This document shows positions 37,365 to 46,838 of a stretch of DNA of 64,000 nt, piece by piece. The stretch spans positions 62,001-126,000 of the forward strand of contig NZ_KB902204.1 of NCBI RefSeq assembly GCF_000379425.1. Reading direction: 5' to 3'. Both the position numbers and the translations under genes were made by a program. Every line of letters starts with the position of its first letter. Positions within the stretch are counted from its first letter, which is position 1. Below the pieces are notes generated by a model that did not search any database, was not told the DNA's origin, and saw only the letters and a program-made list of their open reading frames with translations. Origin of the DNA: Corynebacterium lubricantis DSM 45231 (GTDB lineage Bacteria; Actinomycetota; Actinomycetes; Mycobacteriales; Mycobacteriaceae).

Positions 37365-38918
37365 CTACCTTGTGTTCCTTTGTTTATCTTCCAATAGCGA
37401 TTCAGCCACCTGCCACAATCCGAGTGCGTTGGACGCCTTCACTAAGACGACATCCTTGGCCTCACGGGCATGCCAGTCCTCTTCGCCAGCGGGTGACGTT
37501 GAAAGGATACCGCGAGTGATCTCGATTGCCTCACCGGCATCACCGGCAAGCCTTGTGAAAATTCCCTTTGCATGAGCGCTCTCTGCCATCGCACGCACGG
37601 CTGGGCTCTCGCCCACTGCCACCAAATCGCTGACTCCGTAGCGCGCAAGCTCGTCGCCAAGCGCTGCGTGCTCGGCAATCGCATCATGTCCAAGCTCACC
37701 CATCTCACCGAGCACCGCAATGGAGCGGGCCCCAGGACGAGCTGCGGCGGTGTATCCCAGGGCGGCGATACCGGCGCGCATGGATTCGGGGTTCGCGTTG
37801 TAGGCATCGTTGATGACGGTCACACCGTCGGTGCGGGTGTTCACGTCCATCCGGTTCGCGGAGGCAGTTCGTGCCTGCGACAGCGCCGAGGCCACCTCGG
37901 CGGCCTGCATTCCGGACTCAATACCCACGGCTGCTGCCGCGAGCGCGTTGGAGACCTGGTGGGCACCGAACACGTTCAGGCGTACCTGTTGTGGCTTGTT
38001 GCCCGGCGAGTGCATCACAAAGGAGGCACGCGCGATATCGTCCAGCTCAATGTCCGTGGCAAAGTAGTCGGCTCCCGAGGCCAGGGGCTGCGCCGCGGAG
38101 TAGGTGACCACCCGCGCCGTGGTGCGTGACTTCATCGCGATGACGAAAGGATCATCGGCATTAAGCACGGCGACTCCCCCGTCTGCGGCGGCGGGCAGCG
38201 CCTCGACGAGCTCGCCCTTTGCCTTAGCGATGTTTTCCCGAGAACCGAATTCACCAAGGTGGGCCGTGCCCACGTTGAGGACAACGCCGAACCGAGGTGG
38301 GGCGATCGAGGCCAGATGCGCGATGTGGCCAATGCCTCGCGCCGACATTTCAGAGACGAGGAACTTCGTCTGCTCGGTACACCGCAACACCGTGTATGGG
38401 TGTCCGATTTCGTTGTTGAAGGATCCCGGAGGTGCGACGGTTTCCCCGGCCCGATTCAGCACCTGCGCAATGAGGTCCTTCGTGGAGGTCTTGCCGGCAG
38501 AACCAGTGACTCCCACAATATTGAGTTGATGCTTTTCGGTGAGTTCGTGCGCGACAAAGGTGGCCAAAGCGGACATCCCGGCGACCACCGCGCGGGCGGA
38601 ACCATCCGGGTCATTCGCTGCCAAGTCTGAGTTGTCACCTGAGTGATCACCATCGCGCGCTTCGAGCGGAGGCACCACAACCGACGGGACACCAATGGTG
38701 CGCGCAGCTAGAACTCCTGTAGCGCCTTTATCCATGGCTGTCTGCGCGTAGTCATGGCCATCGACCTTTGCTCCAGGCAACGCGACGAACAGCCCGCCTT
38801 CGGCGACCTTACGCGAATCGAATTCGACGAATCCGGTGACTTCTGCCTCCGGATTGTCAGTGTCGTGGACTTGACCCCCGGTGACCTCAGCGATCTGATT
38901 CAGGCTCAGTGGAATCAT
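37365..38918 (-). CDS. murF: UDP-MurNAc-tripeptide-D-Ala-D-Ala ligase
   Basis: 517 residues; its ATG overlaps the murE stop (ATGA), and GGAGGAGG lies just upstream. Motifs VGVTGSAGKTSTKDLIAQVL, SFNNEIGHPYTVL and INDAYNANPESMRAG are typical. Adds D-Ala-D-Ala to complete the UDP-MurNAc-pentapeptide. A stretch of about 20 residues (around 92-112, DHSGDNSDLAANDP) is a loop longer than usual. Confidence 0.97.
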   Translation of the reverse strand: MIPLSLNQIAEVTGGQVHDTDNPEAEVTGFVEFDSRKVAEGGLFVALPGAKVDGHDYAQTAMDKGATGVLAARTIGVPSVVVPPLEARDGDHSGDNSDLAANDPDGSARAVVAGMSALATFVAHELTEKHQLNIVGVTGSAGKTSTKDLIAQVLNRAGETVAPPGSFNNEIGHPYTVLRCTEQTKFLVSEMSARGIGHIAHLASIAPPRFGVVLNVGTAHLGEFGSRENIAKAKGELVEALPAAADGGVAVLNADDPFVIAMKSRTTARVVTYSAAQPLASGADYFATDIELDDIARASFVMHSPGNKPQQVRLNVFGAHQVSNALAAAAVGIESGMQAAEVASALSQARTASANRMDVNTRTDGVTVINDAYNANPESMRAGIAALGYTAAARPGARSIAVLGEMGELGHDAIAEHAALGDELARYGVSDLVAVGESPAVRAMAESAHAKGIFTRLAGDAGEAIEITRGILSTSPAGEEDWHAREAKDVVLVKASNALGLWQVAESLLEDKQRNTR

Positions 38919-40465
38919 TGTTCCTCCTCCGTAGTTTCGCGTTGCGCGGCACGCAATTCGCCGAGAGCGCGGCGGACTTCCTCGCGGTCGTCAAAGTGAT
39001 GCACCTGATCGCCGACGATCTGGCCCACCTCGTGCCCCTTGCCGGTGACAACCACGGCATCGCCGGGTTCAGCCCAAGCGATCAGGGCGTCGATAGCGTC
39101 AGCGCGCGAGGCGATCTCAACTACTTCAACGTCGCGGTCCTGCGCCTCAGCTTCCGCACGGGCCCCGTCGACAACGGCAGCGCGAATCAGCGCCGGGTCT
39201 TCCGAGCGAGGATTGTCGTCGGTGATGATGACATAATCGGCACGCTTGACAGCTTCCGCACCCATCAACGGGCGTTTCGACGAGTCCCTGTCCCCGCCTG
39301 CGCCGACGATGACACCGAGTCGGCCATTGACCTGCGCGCGCAGCGTGTTCAACACCGCAGCAACCGCTCCGGGCTTGTGCGCGTAATCAACAACAGCGAC
39401 GAAATCCTGCCCCTCGTCGATACGCTCCATGCGCCCTGGGACACCGGCGGATTCGATGCCGCTGAGGAATTTTTCCACATCCACGCCAGCACAGTGCGCC
39501 ATTCCGGTCGCCAGTGCCGCATTGGCCACGTTGAAGTCGCCGGGCAGCGAAATGTGCGCGTTAAATACGTCCGTACCGATGGTTAGCTCAATCGATTGAG
39601 CGCCGCTTGCTTCCACGTTGGTGCGTCGCGCGGACTCAGACACGTTCGCCTGACCGTGGGTTCCTACGGTAAACGGTGCGCTGGCTACCTCAGCCATGCG
39701 CTCGCCCCACTCGTCGTCAACGCAGATCACTGACTGCTTGCCAGCAACAGAAGAAGCCGGATCGAAGAAGCGTGCCTTCGCCGCAAAGTAGTCTTCCATG
39801 GTCGGGTGGAAATCCAGGTGATCCTGGGACAGGTTCGTAAATCCCGCGACGGCAAATTCGGTGCCATCTACTCGACCAAGGCTCAGCGCGTGGGAGGACA
39901 CCTCCATCACAACGTGGGTCACTCCTTCAGCCAGCATGCTCGCGAACAACGCCTGCAACGTTGGCGCTTCCGGAGTGGTGAGCTTCGTGGGCACCTCGCG
40001 TCCGTCAATGCGCGTGCCCGTCGTACCAATAATGCCGGTTGTATGGCCGGCCGACATCAGGCCCTTTTCCAGGAGATACGTGGTTGTGGTCTTGCCGGAA
40101 GTACCTGTGACACCTAGGACAGTGAGTTGTTTCGACGGATGCCCGTAGATTTCGGCGGAGACATCACCGAGGACCGCGCGCACGTCATCGACAACAAGGA
40201 TCGGGCGGCGATCGGAAGTCTTTTGGATCAAGGCAAGGCCGGCCTCATCGGTCAGCGTCGCAGCCGCCGGCGAGTCAAAAGCAAAAGAAGCGCCGTGCAC
40301 ACGGGTGCCTGGCACCGCGGCGAAGAGCCCTCCAGGTTCAACTCGAGCTGAGTCCAAGCTTATCGACGACACGTGCGTCGGCATCTGGGTGGCGTTAATA
40401 ATACGTGCACCGGCGATCCTTGCCACGTGCTCCAATGTTGGCGCACTAGTGGGTGAGTCTGCCAT
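38915..40465 (-). CDS. murE: UDP-MurNAc-tripeptide synthetase (meso-diaminopimelate adding)
   Basis: 516 residues, ATG with AGGAAA upstream. ATP loop GVTGTSGKTTTTYLLEKGL; FTNLSQDHLDFHPTMEDYF with the carbamylated Lys region; and DNPRSEDPA, the motif that selects meso-diaminopimelate. This fits a corynebacterial cell wall. Adds the third amino acid to the stem peptide. Confidence 0.97.
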   Translation of the reverse strand: MADSPTSAPTLEHVARIAGARIINATQMPTHVSSISLDSARVEPGGLFAAVPGTRVHGASFAFDSPAAATLTDEAGLALIQKTSDRRPILVVDDVRAVLGDVSAEIYGHPSKQLTVLGVTGTSGKTTTTYLLEKGLMSAGHTTGIIGTTGTRIDGREVPTKLTTPEAPTLQALFASMLAEGVTHVVMEVSSHALSLGRVDGTEFAVAGFTNLSQDHLDFHPTMEDYFAAKARFFDPASSVAGKQSVICVDDEWGERMAEVASAPFTVGTHGQANVSESARRTNVEASGAQSIELTIGTDVFNAHISLPGDFNVANAALATGMAHCAGVDVEKFLSGIESAGVPGRMERIDEGQDFVAVVDYAHKPGAVAAVLNTLRAQVNGRLGVIVGAGGDRDSSKRPLMGAEAVKRADYVIITDDNPRSEDPALIRAAVVDGARAEAEAQDRDVEVVEIASRADAIDALIAWAEPGDAVVVTGKGHEVGQIVGDQVHHFDDREEVRRALGELRAAQRETTEEEQ

Positions 40466-40539
40466 GCGATTTCCTACTTTCTTCAGCCGTTGTAACTTCA
40501 GCCTTTAATATGCCTTTTAGTTTGCCCGATCGTCGCGCT

Positions 40540-42501
40540 CTAAGGAGTCTGCAACACGATCTGCTCCTCGTCACTTGGTTGCGGTGCAATGTTGTCGCGG
40601 TTGATCAACCAGTTCGCAATCTCACGGAAAATTGGTGCCGAAGACTGACCTCCCGCACCACCTTCCAGTGGTCCGCGTTCCGGCTCATCTAACATCACGG
40701 CCACCACGAAGCGCGGATCATCTGCCGGTGCGATGCCCGCGAACGTGATCCAGTACTTATCGTTCGAATAGGCTCCGGTGTCCGGGTCGACCTTCTGCGC
40801 GGTGCCGGTCTTGCCGGACAACTGGTATCCCTCGATGCCTTGTCCCTGCGCGGTACCAGAGTTCAACCCAGTGGGATCTTCCTGGAACACGGACTCGAAC
40901 ATCTTGACTACAGTGTCGGCAGTCTCCGGGCTAACCACCTGGGTACGCTCCGGTTCTGCTTGTTCAATGACATTGCCTTCTGGGTCACGAGCTTCTTCGA
41001 CAATGCGCGGTTCGATACGTTCACCGCCGTTGGCCAACGCCTGGTACACGCTGGCCATCTGCAAGGTGGTCCAGCTCATGCCCTGGCCAATCGGCAGGTT
41101 GGCAAACGTACCACCCGACCATTGCTCCAACGGCGGGTACAGGCCGGAGGATTCATTCGGCAGTTCAATACCGGTGGATTGACCAATTCCGAACTTCTGT
41201 AAGTATTCGGCGAACGTTTCTTCACCGAGGCGCTCGGCGAGCATCAACGTGCCCACATTCGAGGACTTACCGAAGATTCCGGCAGTGGTGTACGAGTCAA
41301 CCCCGTGCTGCCACGCATCCGCGACGGTCACACCGGCCATCTCGATCGAGCCCGGTACCTGGAGGACTTCCTCCGGCGTCGTCGTCCCCTCTTCGATAGA
41401 GGCGGCAGCGGTGACAACCTTGGCCACCGAGCCCGGCTCGAATGGGTGCGAGATGGACGAGTTTTCAAAACCTCGGCCACGCTCGATCTGCTCCTGCAGG
41501 TCTCCATTGGGGTCGATGGTGTCGGTATTGGCCATCGCTAATACTTCACCAGTGGCCACGTCGAGCACGACCGCCTCCGCGGATTGTGCTCCCGAGTTTG
41601 CCTTCGACTGCTCGAGAAGCTGTTGCACATAGGTCTGCAAGTCAAGGTCGATGGTTAATTGCATATCGGTGCCGTGGACGGCAGGTGCCTCGTCGCGAAG
41701 CGTGCCTGGAATCTCTTGGCCCATGGCAGAAACATCCTGGGTTTTGCGTCCGTTGATTCCGCTCAAGGTGGAGTCGCTCGAAGCCTCGAGACCGAATTGG
41801 CCTTGACCATCCATGGACACCTTGCCAATGATGTTTTCTGCGATCGCGCCGTTGGGGTACTGGCGGATGTCTTGGTGGTCGGCGGCAACACCGAAGTACT
41901 CGGCGGCAACCTTCTCGGCGACATCTGGGTCAACGTTGCGCACCAATACCTCGTATTGAGTATCGGCTTTGAGCTTGTCCAGGATTTCCTTGGAATCAAC
42001 GTCCCCGGAATTCTCGCGGCTGGTTTCTCCGCCCTCGTCAATCATCCGAGGGATTCCGTCGGCCATCTCCTGGAGACGATCGTCGAGACGCCCGGGTGTT
42101 TCCGCCTCAATGGTCGCGCTATCGGCGCCGTCGATCTCCATTTGCTGGCGGATCTGCTGGGACAATTCGTCGCGCAAACGCACGGGCGACACCGTCAGCG
42201 AACGTGCCTGCATGGTGTATGCAAGCTGATTGCCTTCGGTATCTGTAATCGAACCGCGCCTCGCCGGCTCGACGTAGACGCGCTCGCGCTGATCTTGTGC
42301 GGACGCCGACAAGGCTGGCCCCCAGACGACCTGGACCCACACGAGGCGCGAGGCCAAGAGTAGTGCGATCACCACAAATGCTACGAGCACCCACGTGATG
42401 CGGTTACGTGTAATCGCTTGCTGGGATTTGGCAGGTGCAGGCTTGCGTCCGTTGGACCCACTAGCGCCGTGCGAGTTTCCGTTTCTGCTCGGGGTACCCA
42501 C
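40540..42501 (-). CDS. ftsI: Septal penicillin-binding protein (transpeptidase)
   Basis: 653 residues from GTG 42501. N-terminal membrane helix (WVLVAFVVIALLLASRLVWVQ, about 33-53), then a PBP dimerisation domain. The transpeptidase domain holds the active-site SVAK (in EPGSVAKVVTAAA), SSN (GKSSNVG) and KTG (LSGKTGTAQK). It crosslinks septal peptidoglycan with FtsW. The basic N-terminal tail is typical of actinobacteria. A 74-base gap separates it from murE. Confidence 0.96.
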   Translation of the reverse strand: MGTPSRNGNSHGASGSNGRKPAPAKSQQAITRNRITWVLVAFVVIALLLASRLVWVQVVWGPALSASAQDQRERVYVEPARRGSITDTEGNQLAYTMQARSLTVSPVRLRDELSQQIRQQMEIDGADSATIEAETPGRLDDRLQEMADGIPRMIDEGGETSRENSGDVDSKEILDKLKADTQYEVLVRNVDPDVAEKVAAEYFGVAADHQDIRQYPNGAIAENIIGKVSMDGQGQFGLEASSDSTLSGINGRKTQDVSAMGQEIPGTLRDEAPAVHGTDMQLTIDLDLQTYVQQLLEQSKANSGAQSAEAVVLDVATGEVLAMANTDTIDPNGDLQEQIERGRGFENSSISHPFEPGSVAKVVTAAASIEEGTTTPEEVLQVPGSIEMAGVTVADAWQHGVDSYTTAGIFGKSSNVGTLMLAERLGEETFAEYLQKFGIGQSTGIELPNESSGLYPPLEQWSGGTFANLPIGQGMSWTTLQMASVYQALANGGERIEPRIVEEARDPEGNVIEQAEPERTQVVSPETADTVVKMFESVFQEDPTGLNSGTAQGQGIEGYQLSGKTGTAQKVDPDTGAYSNDKYWITFAGIAPADDPRFVVAVMLDEPERGPLEGGAGGQSSAPIFREIANWLINRDNIAPQPSDEEQIVLQTP

Positions 42502-42624
42502 GAGAGTTGTTCACCTGCCTACTTCCCTTGTCGATCTGTTCTGGTGGCTCCTTCGGGGCCGTGCTTCCCGTCCCCTTTGATCAGGCACCATGTCCATCAA
42601 GTGCCTTCCACCTTTGGAAACAGA

Positions 42625-43365
42625 CTAAAACTGCGCGGGAACGTTGGGGCTATAAGGTGCGACCGCAGGGGCTTGAGGAGCTTGAGGGGCTGGTGCAGGT
42701 TCGTTGTTTGGACGAGCCTCAAGAGACCGCGAAACTTCATCGGTTTGATTCGGATCGCTCGACGCGCGCCCAGGGCGAACCGGAGCTCCATTGACGTCAA
42801 TGATAGATTGCGTTTCCGGATCAGCCGGGCGACTCTCTGTAACCGCACCGTCGTTTCCAACTTCTACGATTCCGGGGCTGACCGGAACGACCATTCCCGC
42901 ATCCGAGGCCCGACGTGCGATCTCAGCCGACGACTGCAGATTCTCCAAGTCACGGTTGAGAGTTTCCACCTCGTTCGACAGCGACGTCTCCGTTGCCTGC
43001 AGTTGCTGGATAGTAAAGGTCTGCTGCGTGGACAGGCCCGAGAAGATCATCGCCAAAGCGACACCGATAGCTAGCAGTGGCAGCCCAATAATAGAGACCG
43101 ACGTGAAACGTCGCTTCACCTCGGTAGTGGGTGCCTCCACCCGACGTCCGCGGACGGACACCACCTGGTTCGAGCCGAGCCGGCCGCGCTTGCGGGGTTC
43201 GTGGGGGCGGACACCAGGGCGTAGGCGACGCGGCGCGGGAGCAGTCGTCGCAACGTTGTGTTCTAACGCTTCACGACGAGCACCTGAGCGGCGCGCACCT
43301 TTTTCAAGCAACGTTGCAGAGTTTCCAGTTTCGTAACCGGAAGTCAGGTCGCGGCTTGCTCCCAT
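42625..43365 (-). CDS. FtsL-like division membrane protein
   Basis: 246 residues, ATG with AAGGAG eight bases upstream. A basic cytoplasmic N-terminus of about 90 residues, one membrane helix (VSIIGLPLLAIGVALAMIFSGL, about 92-115), a leucine-zipper-like coiled coil (IQQLQATETSLSNEVETLNRDLENL), then a Pro-rich tail. Topology, size and place between rsmH and ftsI fit FtsL. FtsL is poorly conserved, so the call relies mostly on context. Confidence 0.8.
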   Translation of the reverse strand: MGASRDLTSGYETGNSATLLEKGARRSGARREALEHNVATTAPAPRRLRPGVRPHEPRKRGRLGSNQVVSVRGRRVEAPTTEVKRRFTSVSIIGLPLLAIGVALAMIFSGLSTQQTFTIQQLQATETSLSNEVETLNRDLENLQSSAEIARRASDAGMVVPVSPGIVEVGNDGAVTESRPADPETQSIIDVNGAPVRPGRASSDPNQTDEVSRSLEARPNNEPAPAPQAPQAPAVAPYSPNVPAQF

Positions 43366-43436
43366 GATGTTCGCTCCTTCGGTAGCTGGTTCAGTCTGAT
43401 TATTGCTTGTCGCAGTCGAGTTGCATAGTCGGAATA

Positions 43437-44438
43437 TTATATTGCCGGTTCGGGGAGTTTCTCTATACCACGAACCCTAACAGGTGCAGCTCGTGGGTTT
43501 TCTGATATCTCCGCCTCCGAAGCCTTTTCAGCCCCGCTGGTAATCGTGCGGAATTTCGGCGCGGTACCAGGCAAATCCATGGGCAACCCCGGCGGGGTCT
43601 TGGAGGCCGTCAGGTCCTTGAATGCCGACTTCACGATCTTGTCCTCTAAGGACTGGTAGCTCATGAAAACAGCCCTGCCGCCCACCCCTAGCGCCTCGGC
43701 GATCGCCGGAATGACGTTCTTAATGGAATCCAGTTCGCCATTAACCTCGATGCGCAATGCCTGGAAGGTCCTTTTCGCAGGATGGCCTCCCGTGCGGCGC
43801 GTAGCCGCTGGAATTGTTGCATAGAGGAGTTCGACCAAGCGAGCCGAGCGATCGAAAGGTTCTTTCTCGCGCTCTTTCAAAACGGCGCTAGCGATTTTTC
43901 CGGCAAAGCGTTCGTCGCCGTAGGTCTTGAGAATGCGTGCCAGGTCTCCGTGCGAATACGTGTTAAGAATGTCTGCCGCAGTGATGCCTGTCGTGGGATC
44001 CATGCGCATGTCTAGAGGTGCATCGACTCGGTAAGCGAAGCCTCGCTCCTCCTGGTCGAGCTGCATGGATGACACGCCAAGATCGAAGAGCGATCCAGCT
44101 ACTCCGTGTTCCCGGGCGGTATCGAAAACTGGGCCAGCGTTATTAGAAATTGCGTGGCCAAGCTCGTCGAAACGCGCCTGAACGGGCACAAAGCGATCAC
44201 CGAAGGGTGCGAGGCGTTCAGATGCATCGCGCAGAGCGTTAGGGTCTCGGTCGATACCAATGACGGATGCTTCAGGAAAGACCTTGAGGAAGTGCTCAGT
44301 ATGTCCGCCTGCTCCGAGGGTGCCATCAACGATCACTGCGTTTTTACCGAAAGCTTCGATTGCTGGTGCAAGGAGCTGAGTCACCCTGTCACGCAACACG
44401 GGTACGTGCCCGTAATTGGAATCAATGTCGTAGTCCAT
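43437..44438 (-). CDS. rsmH: 16S rRNA C1402 N4-methyltransferase
   Basis: 333 residues with the SAM-binding motif [37 protein letters not shown] and [18 protein letters not shown] typical of RsmH/MraW. Modifies 16S rRNA near the P site. Preceded by a 181-base leader that holds a strong hairpin. Shine-Dalgarno AAGGGGG. Confidence 0.97.
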   Translation of the reverse strand: MDYDIDSNYGHVPVLRDRVTQLLAPAIEAFGKNAVIVDGTLGAGGHTEHFLKVFPEASVIGIDRDPNALRDASERLAPFGDRFVPVQARFDELGHAISNNAGPVFDTAREHGVAGSLFDLGVSSMQLDQEERGFAYRVDAPLDMRMDPTTGITAADILNTYSHGDLARILKTYGDERFAGKIASAVLKEREKEPFDRSARLVELLYATIPAATRRTGGHPAKRTFQALRIEVNGELDSIKNVIPAIAEALGVGGRAVFMSYQSLEDKIVKSAFKDLTASKTPPGLPMDLPGTAPKFRTITSGAEKASEAEISENPRAAPVRVRGIEKLPEPAI

Positions 44439-44514
44439 TGGCTATCGCACCCCCTTCTGATTGCCTGCTCGTGGTGATTCGCTACATTTCCCTGAACTTA
44501 CGTGCGGGGAACGT

Positions 44515-44590
44515 ATAGGGCCCTGCTCGGAGCGGCAGATCTGATGTCGGGGAAGTACACCAGAACGGCTCGCGCTCCGAGCAGAGTCCG
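44515..44590 (-). ncRNA. Structured leader of rsmH, candidate mraW RNA motif
   Basis: A perfect 12-bp stem, 44523-44534 with 44573-44584, closes a 38-base apical region that includes CCCCGACATC on the minus strand. It sits between mraZ and rsmH, where the actinobacterial mraW RNA motif is found. The structure is seen; identity with the Rfam motif is recalled, not tested. Confidence 0.5.
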
Positions 44591-44619
44591 TACACGCTCT
44601 CCTCGTGTGGGCGGCTGTA

Positions 44620-45054
44620 TTACAGCAGACCAGAGAGTATGTCGTCCTCGTCAGCTGCAGCGAATGCAGCTTCCGTCTCTTCTTGGTAGTTGGCCCAGGA
44701 CTCGGCGTCCCAGATCTCAAGAAAATCCACTGAACCGATAACCACGCATTCCTTGGACAGGTTTGCGTACTCACGGTGCGCCGGAGACAAGGTGATACGA
44801 CCGGACCCATCGGGAGTTTGCTCATCCGCGCTCGCTGCGAGGTTACGGATAAACGCACGTGCCTGTGGGTTCGTACGGGATACAGCTGCTGCTTTTCGTG
44901 CTCTCGCCGCAAATGCTTCCCGTGGGTAGACCGCTAAAGAGTGGTCTTGCCCTTTCGCCACCATTAACCCGTCCGCCAATTCCTCACGGAATTTTGCCGG
45001 AAGAGTCAACCTGCCTTTGTCGTCGAGCTTCGGTGTGTAGGTACCCAGAAACAT
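44620..45054 (-). CDS. mraZ: Transcriptional regulator MraZ
   Basis: 144 residues, two SpoVT/AbrB-like halves: [24 protein letters not shown] and [23 protein letters not shown]. MraZ forms a ring and binds repeated GTGGG-type boxes before the dcw cluster, repressing its own operon in the organisms studied. Boxes of that kind lie about 100 bp upstream. The normal first gene of the cluster. Confidence 0.96.
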   Translation of the reverse strand: MFLGTYTPKLDDKGRLTLPAKFREELADGLMVAKGQDHSLAVYPREAFAARARKAAAVSRTNPQARAFIRNLAASADEQTPDGSGRITLSPAHREYANLSKECVVIGSVDFLEIWDAESWANYQEETEAAFAAADEDDILSGLL

Positions 45055-45151
45055 CCCTGGCCACCTTCCTTAGCTTGACTACGCCGGTGCGAATCTTCGT
45101 TCAACGACTCCTCCTGAACGCTGGATACGTCCCATCGGTCCGTTGCTGTGC

Positions 45152-45201
45152 CCCACTTTAACCCACTTTCCCCCACAATCGCCACACAACCACCCCACTT
45201 T
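45152..45201 (-). promoter_or_regulatory. MraZ box array upstream of mraZ
   Basis: On the minus strand AAAGTGGG occurs at 45194-45201, 45162-45169 and 45152-45159, with a related TTGTGGG at about 45172-45179. The three nearer copies are spaced ten bases apart, one helical turn. Repeated GTGG boxes upstream of mraZ are the known MraZ operator form. Confidence 0.7.
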
Positions 45202-45402
45202 TCACCTTTCGAATCAATACCTGCAGGTAAATGACCTAAATTCCGGTGGGGAGATTTTCCAGAGCATTCTGCAGACCAACGGAAAAGTAATCACACCAAT
45301 CACAGTAAAGGGCTTTTTACCCTTCTGTTGCGGAAGAAAGTACCTTTTGAGATCGTTGCTGACCTGCAGATTCAGAAAGCTGCACGGGGCCGAGGACGAG
45401 AA

Positions 45403-45440
45403 GTAGGGCAAAGTGGGAGGGATTTGTGGGGAGAAGTGGA
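45403..45440 (+). promoter_or_regulatory. Second, oppositely oriented MraZ-type box array
   Basis: Plus-strand boxes GTAGG (45403), GTGGG (45413), GTGGG (45426) and GTGGA (45436), each preceded by A/T, with 10, 13 and 10-base steps. The same box type as the mraZ-proximal array, about 200 bp away and in the opposite direction. The stretch 45205-45400 between the two arrays holds no gene I can support. Confidence 0.45.
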
Positions 45441-45552
45441 GAATGCCGTCGACTGAGCTCGCCACCCCCAGACAGGGGACCCTCCGACACGCCGGCGGAA
45501 TACGCCTCACGGCTCACGCGGATCCCTCACATTTCTCCTGAGGGCATGCAAA

Positions 45553-45584
45553 AACCGCATCCCGCCTGACGGCGAAATGCGGTT
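45553..45584 (-). terminator. Terminator of DUF3040 gene
   Basis: Stem AACCGCAT (45553-45560) with ATGCGGTT (45577-45584) plus inner GCC/GGC, followed on the minus strand by TTTTTGC, 16 bases after the stop codon. Confidence 0.85.
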
Positions 45585-45599
45585 AGTTTGACAGTTAAT

Positions 45600-46010
45600 T
45601 TATCCTTCGTTGTCTTCGAAGCGGCGACGGAAATTATCTTCCATCCGGGAGCCTACGCCCCCACCCTGCCCATCGGCGGGGGCGGATTTCTTCCGCGAGG
45701 ACGACGAAGATCCACGAGATCCCCCTTGCGGGGAACGGAGTACCCAGACCCCTGCGCCGAACATGACGATAAAACCAAGCACGCTAAGTGCAATAAACCA
45801 CAGACTTACCTGAGCTAAGGCCACTCCTGCGATCAGTAGTACGAGGCCGAGAACCGCAAGCGCGATTCCCCGAAACATGGTTTTTCCTGACGGAGCACCG
45901 CCCCCGAAAGAACTTTGTGCTGACACAGATGCACCGAACTTTGGGTCTTCAGCGAGCAGCGACTGCTCGATTTCCCGGAGCGCGCGCTGCTCCTGCTCTG
46001 AAAGGGCCAC
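45600..46010 (-). CDS. DUF3040 family membrane protein
   Basis: 136 residues starting MALSEQEQRALREIEQSLLA, the DUF3040 signature. Two membrane helices (about 48-66 and 70-92) and a C-terminal low-complexity basic/Ser/Gly tail. Function unknown. This gene is consistently found upstream of mraZ in actinobacteria. It has its own terminator, so it is probably not part of the mraZ transcript. Confidence 0.9.
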   Translation of the reverse strand: MALSEQEQRALREIEQSLLAEDPKFGASVSAQSSFGGGAPSGKTMFRGIALAVLGLVLLIAGVALAQVSLWFIALSVLGFIVMFGAGVWVLRSPQGGSRGSSSSSRKKSAPADGQGGGVGSRMEDNFRRRFEDNEG

Positions 46011-46135
46011 AATTCCTCCCGGCGGTAGATGTTAGGTGTCCCTGAAAAAAGAACCTCTTACCCTCTTAACGTACAGCGTAACCTGTTTGTTCCCCATACC
46101 GGAATCGCCTTTGATTGCCACCCCCTGCGCCACTA

Positions 46136-46588
46136 TTAAGCAGCCGAAACTACACCGTTTTCAGGCAAAGAATCTCCGTAGAAAACCTCGGCATAGAACT
46201 CTGCAGCAAGGCTAAACACACGCTCGACCACTTCCCTATTCGGAGAGGTGACAATCCCCGATGCGACGCGACCACGCAAGGTCGAATACTGCTCGAACTC
46301 TGCAGCCCACTTTTGACCGCTGACGCCGGTGAGCGCCAAGCGCTGCCATGCACTCGAAGGCAACCGCTTCCGTTTCTTAATTACGGGAGAATCAGCATTG
46401 ACCGCACCCGCAACACGCAGGGCCGCACGGTAGGCATATTCAAGAGCCAGATCGAGCTTGCCTTGCTCAAGGTAGACCTGCGCGGAGCGAAGAAGGGATT
46501 CTGCGGTAGCAAGGAAATTCCCACTCTTTCCCAAGCGACTAGGCGCTCCAGAAACTGAGCCGGTAGTTGCTGAAATTACGCTGTTCAT
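46136..46588 (-). CDS. SAV_6107 family HEPN domain protein
   Basis: 150 residues; the pattern AESLLRSAQVYLEQGKLDLALEYAYRAALRVAGA and KKRKRLPSSAWQRLALTG fits the actinobacterial HEPN_SAV_6107 family. All-helical. It lacks the RX4-6H catalytic motif of RNase HEPN toxins, so toxicity is not suggested. Function unknown; conserved next to the DUF3040 gene and dcw cluster. Confidence 0.8.
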   Translation of the reverse strand: MNSVISATTGSVSGAPSRLGKSGNFLATAESLLRSAQVYLEQGKLDLALEYAYRAALRVAGAVNADSPVIKKRKRLPSSAWQRLALTGVSGQKWAAEFEQYSTLRGRVASGIVTSPNREVVERVFSLAAEFYAEVFYGDSLPENGVVSAA

Positions 46589-46838
46589 TACTGCCCCTTA
46601 CCTTCCCTTATGTATGCCCTCGTGCAAGTTCTTATGCGTGCCGTTCGTTCGTATGAATTGAGACTAAAACTCCTGTTCGACTACCTTGACTCAATTATAG
46701 ATCATGTGTTCGAATATGGCTAGGTTTTTCGCCACTTACCTGCGATAATCTCCAACCGGGCGACCAGCAACCAATTTCAACCGGTTTATTCTGCTAAATG
46801 GCCCCCACTTTTAGCGCGAACGTGGTTCGATAAGTGTT

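Noticed and set aside
45143..45406. 87-residue plus-strand ORF upstream of mraZ
   Set aside because: No Shine-Dalgarno, no family; it overlaps the MraZ boxes and is probably chance.
46136..46588. HEPN protein as a toxin of a toxin-antitoxin or defence system
   Set aside because: It lacks the RX4-6H motif, has no antitoxin partner and sits in a conserved housekeeping location.
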